Below, one piece after another: positions 59,558 through 64,000 of a DNA stretch of 64,000 bases. Under the pieces are notes generated by a model that made no database searches, was not told where the DNA came from, and saw only the letters and a list, made by a program, of their open reading frames with translations. Each line of letters begins with the position of its first letter. Position 1 is the first letter of the stretch. The DNA is from Treponema sp. UBA3870 (lineage in GTDB: Bacteria > Spirochaetota > Spirochaetia > Treponematales > Treponemataceae): contig DGGQ01000107.1 in NCBI GenBank assembly GCA_002392275.1, positions 4,828-68,827 of the forward strand. The letters run 5' to 3'. The translations under genes and the position numbers were made by a program.

Positions 59558-61621
59558 CTAGACCGTGAACTGGCTCATCTGGTTTCCAATTTCAGCGATA
59601 GAATCCTTCATGCGTGAAGAAATATCGGAAAGCTCCGAACCTGTCTCGCTGATTCTACGCGCACCCAAAGTCATCTCGTCCATGCTGTTTTTCATGGAGC
59701 CGGACACATCCTGAAGACCCTGTATGTTTTTGAGAATGAGCCTGTTTCCTTCTGTCATCTCGTGTGCGGCATCCCGGACTTCCAACGTACTGTTGTTCAT
59801 TGTGCGCAGCGTCTCTATCACCTGTTTTGAACCTTCGTTCTGCTCGTCCATGGCCAGCTTGATTTCCCTGACCAGCTGATTCGTCTGGACAATTTCCGAT
59901 GACACCACCGTAAATGCCTTGCTTGCTTCTTCGGAACCACCGACAACCTCCAGAATTGAAGACTGGATTCCGCTCAGCTGTTCACCAATCGTCTTTGACT
60001 GTGCGGACGAAGTTTCTGACAGCTTCCTGATTTCATCCGCGACCACCGCAAATCCCTTTCCTGCCTCTCCCGCATGTGCCGCCTCGATTGCCGCGTTCAT
60101 TGCAAGAAGATTTGTCTGGCTGGCAATGTTTGCTATTGCCTGGTTTGCATCCTGGAGCATCTTGGACTTTTCTTCAATCTGCCGGATTTTTTCGTTGACC
60201 GCCCGCTGCTTGTCCTGTCCCGCGTTGGACTGTTCTTCAAGTGACGAGAATGAGCTGTTCATCTTGTCCACGGAATGATTGACTGACTGAATGTTTCCAA
60301 TCATCTGCTCAACCGCCGCCGAAGCCTGGGAAACACCGTCCGACTGGTGCTGAATCATCTGCTCAAGCGATTCTATGTTTGAGGCAATCTCGTTTACTGC
60401 CCCGGCCGTATCCTGCACACTTCTGGACTGGTCCGTAATCTGCGAGTGGACGCTCTGGATGTTTGCAAGAATCTGTGAAATTGCGCTCGCTGTATTCTCC
60501 GTACTTGCGGCCATGGATTTTCCTACCGAAGTCAGATTTTTGTCCGCCGTCTTCACGTTCCCGATGATTTCCTGCAACTTCTGGATAAAAAGATTCAGGT
60601 TGTCCACCAGTTGGTACACAATGCCCAGAGTATTTTTTGTAAGGACGACACGCTTTGTCAAATCCGCATTTCCAGACGAAAGCTCCTCAACCGCGCGGTT
60701 CAGAATTTTCAGACTAACAATCAGGTTCAGACCCAGCCCCGTCACGACAAAGATAATCAAAATGACAAGGCACACGGAAATTGGAGTCAGAGCGTTTTTA
60801 AAAAATTCCGCGACCGTAAATGGAATAGCCATTGCCATGTGCCAGTTGACCAAATCAAGAGGCGCAAGGGCGAACTGGCTTTTCGGTCCGTTGAAAAGTG
60901 TTATCGACTTTGGAACGACATTTGTTCCCTTCAGTTCGGGCATACGCGAATAGATTTCCAGATGTTCGGCAAGAATGCTTCGGTCCTTGCTTCCGGTGAT
61001 TTCCAGATTGTCGTTGTAAAGGTACATCTCAATTTCCTTAGGAAGATTGCTATACATGGAATCTATAAAATCAGTCAGAGGGATTCCCGTACCCGCAATT
61101 CCAACCGGAGTTCCTGCCTTGTTCCTTATGACGGCGTTGACCCAGAGCATCGTTGTGTCCAAATCCGGATTGTAGTTTATGTTGAAGTTGTATTCCTCGG
61201 TCTCGTACATGGTCATCTTGTACCAGTAAGTCGCAGGGTCTTCGGGATCCAGCAGATACTTCATCTCCATATCCTGCCAGAATTTGTGGTCGGCATCGGA
61301 AACCCAGAAAAGCGATTTGCTCAAAAAAGAATTCTGGAAGGCGGAGAATTCCTGCATGGCCATTCCCTGTAGAACTTCATCGGAGGGATTTTCCATAAAC
61401 GAAGCGATTGACGGGGACTTTATCATCTGTCGGACAAGGGTCAGCTGCTCACTAAGGCTTGCCGAAAACTCCAGAACCTTCAGCTCGGACGCATGCCTAA
61501 GCGTCTCGTTGGACTTGTTCCTAAACGAAATCCTTCCCCAGAAAAAAACAATGGTCATTATAGCCACAAAAACACCAATAGCGGTCAGAATCAGACCTGT
61601 ACGATATTTTTTCCTATCCAT
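59558..61621 (-). CDS. Methyl-accepting chemotaxis protein with double-Cache sensor
   Basis: The 687-residue receptor has an N-terminal helix (about 8-28), a periplasmic sensor domain (about 35-285, dCache-like with Y-W-Y-K-M-T-M-Y and [10 protein letters not shown]), a second helix (about 290-315), a HAMP-like region and the cytoplasmic signalling coil. The hairpin tip reads [30 protein letters not shown], the universal MCP motif. No CheR pentapeptide ends the chain. Sensors of this type usually bind amino or organic acids. A GGAGG site precedes the ATG. Confidence 0.93.
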   Translation of the reverse strand: MDRKKYRTGLILTAIGVFVAIMTIVFFWGRISFRNKSNETLRHASELKVLEFSASLSEQLTLVRQMIKSPSIASFMENPSDEVLQGMAMQEFSAFQNSFLSKSLFWVSDADHKFWQDMEMKYLLDPEDPATYWYKMTMYETEEYNFNINYNPDLDTTMLWVNAVIRNKAGTPVGIAGTGIPLTDFIDSMYSNLPKEIEMYLYNDNLEITGSKDRSILAEHLEIYSRMPELKGTNVVPKSITLFNGPKSQFALAPLDLVNWHMAMAIPFTVAEFFKNALTPISVCLVILIIFVVTGLGLNLIVSLKILNRAVEELSSGNADLTKRVVLTKNTLGIVYQLVDNLNLFIQKLQEIIGNVKTADKNLTSVGKSMAASTENTASAISQILANIQSVHSQITDQSRSVQDTAGAVNEIASNIESLEQMIQHQSDGVSQASAAVEQMIGNIQSVNHSVDKMNSSFSSLEEQSNAGQDKQRAVNEKIRQIEEKSKMLQDANQAIANIASQTNLLAMNAAIEAAHAGEAGKGFAVVADEIRKLSETSSAQSKTIGEQLSGIQSSILEVVGGSEEASKAFTVVSSEIVQTNQLVREIKLAMDEQNEGSKQVIETLRTMNNSTLEVRDAAHEMTEGNRLILKNIQGLQDVSGSMKNSMDEMTLGARRISETGSELSDISSRMKDSIAEIGNQMSQFTV

Positions 61622-61765
61622 CGCAAAAATCCTCCATAAAAGATGCGAATAGAAATTCAGATAAACTCAAACGATAAAAAGCGTTTTTCAAATTATAACG
61701 ATTTTTTTTGTGGAACCAGAAAAACTTGGGTGGACTCGAATGTTCTCTGAAAAGGAAACTCCAAA

Positions 61766-61936
61766 ATGCACAATGTAGATTGGAACGCCTTTGTATTCCA
61801 ATTTTACGATAAAATTGAAAATTTTGCAAGGAAACTAAAAGAATTTCGTAATACAAATCAGAATGTCAAAAAATTTCTGGACGACATGCAAAGACTGTCC
61901 GGCTGTCCCTTTTTAATGCCCGGCGCAAACAAGTGA
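61766..61936 (+). CDS. Candidate 56-residue small protein
   Basis: An ATG at 61766 with AAAAGGAAA upstream opens 56 codons (M-H-N-V-D-W-N-A-F-V). The composition is protein-like: a likely amphipathic helix with K-I-E-N-F-A-R-K-L-K-E-F, a second helix V-K-K-F-L-D-D-M-Q-R-L, then C-P-F-L-M-P-G. It is in the 500-nt gap between the chemotaxis gene and the transformylase, on the strand of neither. I know no homologue with certainty; it could also be the remnant of a larger gene. Confidence 0.4.
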   Translation: MHNVDWNAFVFQFYDKIENFARKLKEFRNTNQNVKKFLDDMQRLSGCPFLMPGANK

Positions 61937-62144
61937 AACCGGCTTTCCGGGGTTCCGTTCGCAAAGCTCACTCCATTGCTCGCGCAAGCCGCCAGCGGCC
62001 CCCTACAATCCGGCGTAGAGACCGATAAAAATCACTTAGCCATTTGCCGCAACCGTTTCATTGCATTAAAGTTTCATTTTTTGGGACCACATGCCTTGGT
62101 GCCGAACACGATGATTTTTCATGCGGCATGTAATCCCAGTCCGA
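61937..62144. other. Gene-free stretch with GC-rich block
   Basis: I find no supported gene. A GC-richer block (about 61937-62010, including gcccggcgcaaacaagtg just before and cgccagcggccccc) stands out from the AT-rich surroundings and looks like debris of a dispersed repeat. The stretch ends at the stop of the transformylase gene. Confidence 0.35.
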
Positions 62145-63320
62145 TTAGTGGTGGAAAAGCCTGATTCCGTTGAAGCACATGGTCATGTTGTAGCTGTCCG
62201 CCTCTTCGATGACCAAATCATCACGGACTGATCCGCCCGGCTGAACCACGGCAGTCACACCCGATTTGTGCGCGCGGTCGATGTTGTCTCCGAACGGGAA
62301 GAAAGCATCGCTTCCAAGGGCAACATCGGTGTTCTTTGAAATCCACTCGGCTTTTTCTTCTTTTGTGAAGACTTCCGGCTTGGTCTTGAAAATCCTCTGC
62401 CACTTTCCTTCGCCAAGGACATCCATGTATTCGTCTCCGATATACACGTCGATTGCATTGTCCCTGTCCGCACGTTTGATTCCGTCAACAAATTCAAGTC
62501 CAAGGACTTTCGGGCACTGACGGAGCCACCAGTTGTCGGCCTTCTGTCCTGCAAGTCTTGTACAGTGAACGCGGCTCTGCTGTCCTGCACCAATCCCGAT
62601 AGCCTGTCCGTCCTTAACATAGCACACGCTGTTTGACTGTGTGTATTTCAGCACAATCAGTGAGATGATGAGATTGCGCCTGTCATTTTCCGAGAGCGTC
62701 TTGTTTTTGGTGACAATGTTTGAAAGGCATGACTCGTCGATTTTGAGGAAGTTGTGTCCCTGCTCGAAAGTCACTCCGAAGACCTGCTTTTTTTCAAGCT
62801 TCGCCGGAACATAATCCGGGTCAATCTGAATCACAAGATAGTTTCCGTTTTTCTTTGCCTTGAGGATTTCCAAAGCCTTTGGTGTGTATGAAGGTGCGAG
62901 AACTCCGTCGCTTACTTCCTTTTTAATGAGGAGCGCGGTTGCCTCGTCACATTCGTCTGAAAGGGAAATGAAGTCGCCGAAAGATGACATGCGGTCGGCT
63001 CCACGTGCGCGGGCATAGGCACATGCAAGAGGGGTCAGCTCCACGTTTTCGGTGAAATAGATTTTTTTGAGCGTGTCCGAAAGCGGAAGACCGACAGCAG
63101 CTCCGGCCGGTGAAACATGCTTGAAACTTGTGGCCGCAGGAAGACCGGTCGCCTCCTTGAGTTCCTTTACAAGCTGCCATCCGTTGAAAGCGTCCAGAAG
63201 ATTGATATAGCCGGGTCTGCCGTTCAAAACAGTGATAGGCAAATCAGCTCCGTTTTCCATAAAGACCCTTGCCGGTTTCTGGTTCGGGTTGCATCCGTAT
63301 TTAAGTTGAAGTTCGTTCAT
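62145..63320 (-). CDS. purH: AICAR transformylase without the IMP cyclohydrolase domain
   Basis: The 391-residue enzyme matches the C-terminal, formyl-transferring half of PurH, which forms FAICAR from AICAR. Visible marks are L-K-Y-G-C-N-P-N-Q-K-P-A near the N terminus, T-S-F-K-H-V-S-P-A-G-A-A-V-G (with the catalytic K-H pair about 66-67), S-D-A-F-F-P-F-G-D-N-I-D and the ending V-Q-P-G-G-S-V-R-D. The first 200 residues of normal PurH (the MGS-like cyclohydrolase) are absent; a separate IMP synthase must act elsewhere. The ATG at 63320 is the family start. TATCAT sits 6 nt before it, with no ribosome site. Confidence 0.93.
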   Translation of the reverse strand: MNELQLKYGCNPNQKPARVFMENGADLPITVLNGRPGYINLLDAFNGWQLVKELKEATGLPAATSFKHVSPAGAAVGLPLSDTLKKIYFTENVELTPLACAYARARGADRMSSFGDFISLSDECDEATALLIKKEVSDGVLAPSYTPKALEILKAKKNGNYLVIQIDPDYVPAKLEKKQVFGVTFEQGHNFLKIDESCLSNIVTKNKTLSENDRRNLIISLIVLKYTQSNSVCYVKDGQAIGIGAGQQSRVHCTRLAGQKADNWWLRQCPKVLGLEFVDGIKRADRDNAIDVYIGDEYMDVLGEGKWQRIFKTKPEVFTKEEKAEWISKNTDVALGSDAFFPFGDNIDRAHKSGVTAVVQPGGSVRDDLVIEEADSYNMTMCFNGIRLFHH

Positions 63321-63326
63321 GCCACA

Positions 63327-63355
63327 ATGATACTTTATATGGAAGTTTTTGGAAA
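63327..63355 (-). promoter_or_regulatory. Predicted promoter of the AICAR transformylase gene
   Basis: TTTCCA (63350-63355), 17 nt, TATCAT (63327-63332), TGTGGC, ATG at 63320. Both boxes match the consensus at four or five positions. Confidence 0.5.
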
Positions 63356-63409
63356 GATGGGGGAAAAAAGAAAAAAAACTCAATTTTTTCCAAAAAGATA
63401 AAAAATCTC

Positions 63410-63437
63410 TAAAGTCAAAAAAATACAAGTCCGAAAT
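63410..63437 (+). promoter_or_regulatory. Weak sigma-28 promoter match upstream of flaB
   Basis: TAAA (63410-63413), 16 nt, TCCGAAAT (63430-63437). The -10 is degenerate and the spacer one base long, but the position about 90 nt upstream of a flagellin gene fits sigma-28 control. Confidence 0.5.
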
Positions 63438-63528
63438 TCAAAGCATAGGGTGGTAGAACCCGGGGACAGCAGACATATCGCATGTTTGTCTGTAACTCTA
63501 GAAATCTTACCTTATAAGGAGATACATT

Positions 63529-64000
63529 ATGGTTATCAATCACAACATGAGTGCTATGTTTGCACAGCGTTCTGAAGGGCTGACTGAGGTTAGCCGCCAG
63601 AAAAACATGGAGAAGCTCTCTTCTGGCATGAGAATCAACCGTGCTGGAGACGATGCCTCAGGTCTTGCAGTTTCTGAGAAAATGCGCAGCCAGATTCGTG
63701 GTTTGAACAAGGCTTCAGAGAATGCTCAGAATGGTATTTCTTTCATCCAGACAGCTGAAGGATACCTTCAGGAAACAGAAGACATCATCCAGCGCATCCG
63801 TGAGCTGGCTGTCCAGTCAAGCAACGGTATCTACACCGACGAAGACCGCATCATGATTCAGGTCGAGGTTTCTTCTCTCATCGCTGAAGTTGACCGCGTT
63901 GCATCACACGCACAGTTCAACGGCATGAACATGTTCACTGGACGCTTTGCCCGCCCAACTGGAGAGAACAATGTTACAGCTTCTATGTGGCTCCACATTG
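63529..64000 (+). CDS. flaB: Flagellin FlaB core protein (N-terminal part, cut by window edge)
   Basis: 157 codons are seen. The product starts [13 protein letters not shown] with the flagellin D0/D1 helices, including [25 protein letters not shown] and E-L-A-V-Q-S-S-N-G. Spirochaetal FlaB lacks a signal peptide and forms the filament core in the periplasm. An AAGGAGAT site precedes the ATG. The remainder lies beyond the window edge. Confidence 0.97.
   Translation, partial: MVINHNMSAMFAQRSEGLTEVSRQKNMEKLSSGMRINRAGDDASGLAVSEKMRSQIRGLNKASENAQNGISFIQTAEGYLQETEDIIQRIRELAVQSSNGIYTDEDRIMIQVEVSSLIAEVDRVASHAQFNGMNMFTGRFARPTGENNVTASMWLHI

Noticed and set aside
1..64000. Search for tRNA and rRNA genes
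   Set aside because: Reading both strands by eye I found no cloverleaf with a GTTCGA-type arm and CCA end, and no rRNA-like stretch. A scan with tRNAscan-SE would settle it.

Overview
The window is a spirochaete chromosome segment, most likely a host-associated (gut or rumen type) Treponema. Reasons: a FlaB core flagellin opens at the right edge, an FlgM-type anti-sigma factor is present, there are Msp/MOSP-like outer-membrane proteins, many lipoproteins and small beta-barrels, an FtsK with a very long acidic linker, and an ordinary AT-leaning bacterial codon pattern. I saw no rRNA, tRNA or CRISPR array.

Layout. 1-1.25 kb: a minus-strand accessory cluster (Fic-family protein cut by the window edge, two small proteins of a DUF3791-type locus). 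1.25-7.5 kb: an ABC exporter operon (ATPase, two MacB/LolC-like permeases, LolA-like carrier, beta-barrel). 7.58-9.56 kb: a lipoprotein / radical SAM-SPASM / lipoprotein operon of the rSAM-lipoprotein type. 9.57-12.05 kb: small envelope proteins and a 176-bp direct repeat flanking two of them. 12.2-18.2 kb: a membrane HTH protein, a PyrK-PyrD fusion, an RNA methyltransferase, a TetR regulator and a PrsW-like protein with a histone-H1/AT-hook-like tail. 18.3-31.7 kb: housekeeping genes (GH18 protein, ftsK, rsmI, flgM, degenerate Fe-ADH, SpoU methyltransferase, HATPase-HDOD protein, a coiled-coil protein, purD). 31.8-42 kb: a plastic region with a 5'-truncated and an intact copy of one porin gene, structured tandem repeats, two near-identical Rpn nuclease genes plus a fragment, and a tyrosine recombinase. 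42.3-59.5 kb: hsp20 behind a sigma-54 promoter, two RlpA-like DPBB-SPOR proteins, a lytic transglycosylase, a LysM protein, a sigma-54 activator, a WecG/TagA transferase, rsmE, a C-terminal processing protease, a papain-like lipoprotein with an extreme Asp/Tyr tail, a MinD-like ATPase and lgt. 59.5-64 kb: a chemotaxis receptor, a small ORF, a stand-alone AICAR transformylase and flaB.

How it works together. Much of the window serves the envelope and motility. Two close sigma-28 matches (TAAA-N15-TCCGATAA) lie upstream of flgM and of one RlpA-like gene, with a weaker one before flaB, which ties a murein-associated protein to the flagellar regulon. A sigma-54 promoter precedes hsp20, and a sigma-54 activator gene lies 8.5 kb away. 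A striking pattern is that about ten genes have a -10 hexamer 6-8 nt upstream of the start codon and no Shine-Dalgarno, so they are predicted to be leaderless. The best candidates for something new are the rSAM-lipoprotein operon, the internal start inside the PrsW-like gene, the active/truncated porin pair with adjacent structured repeats, and a structured RNA candidate between flgM and the Fe-ADH-like gene.
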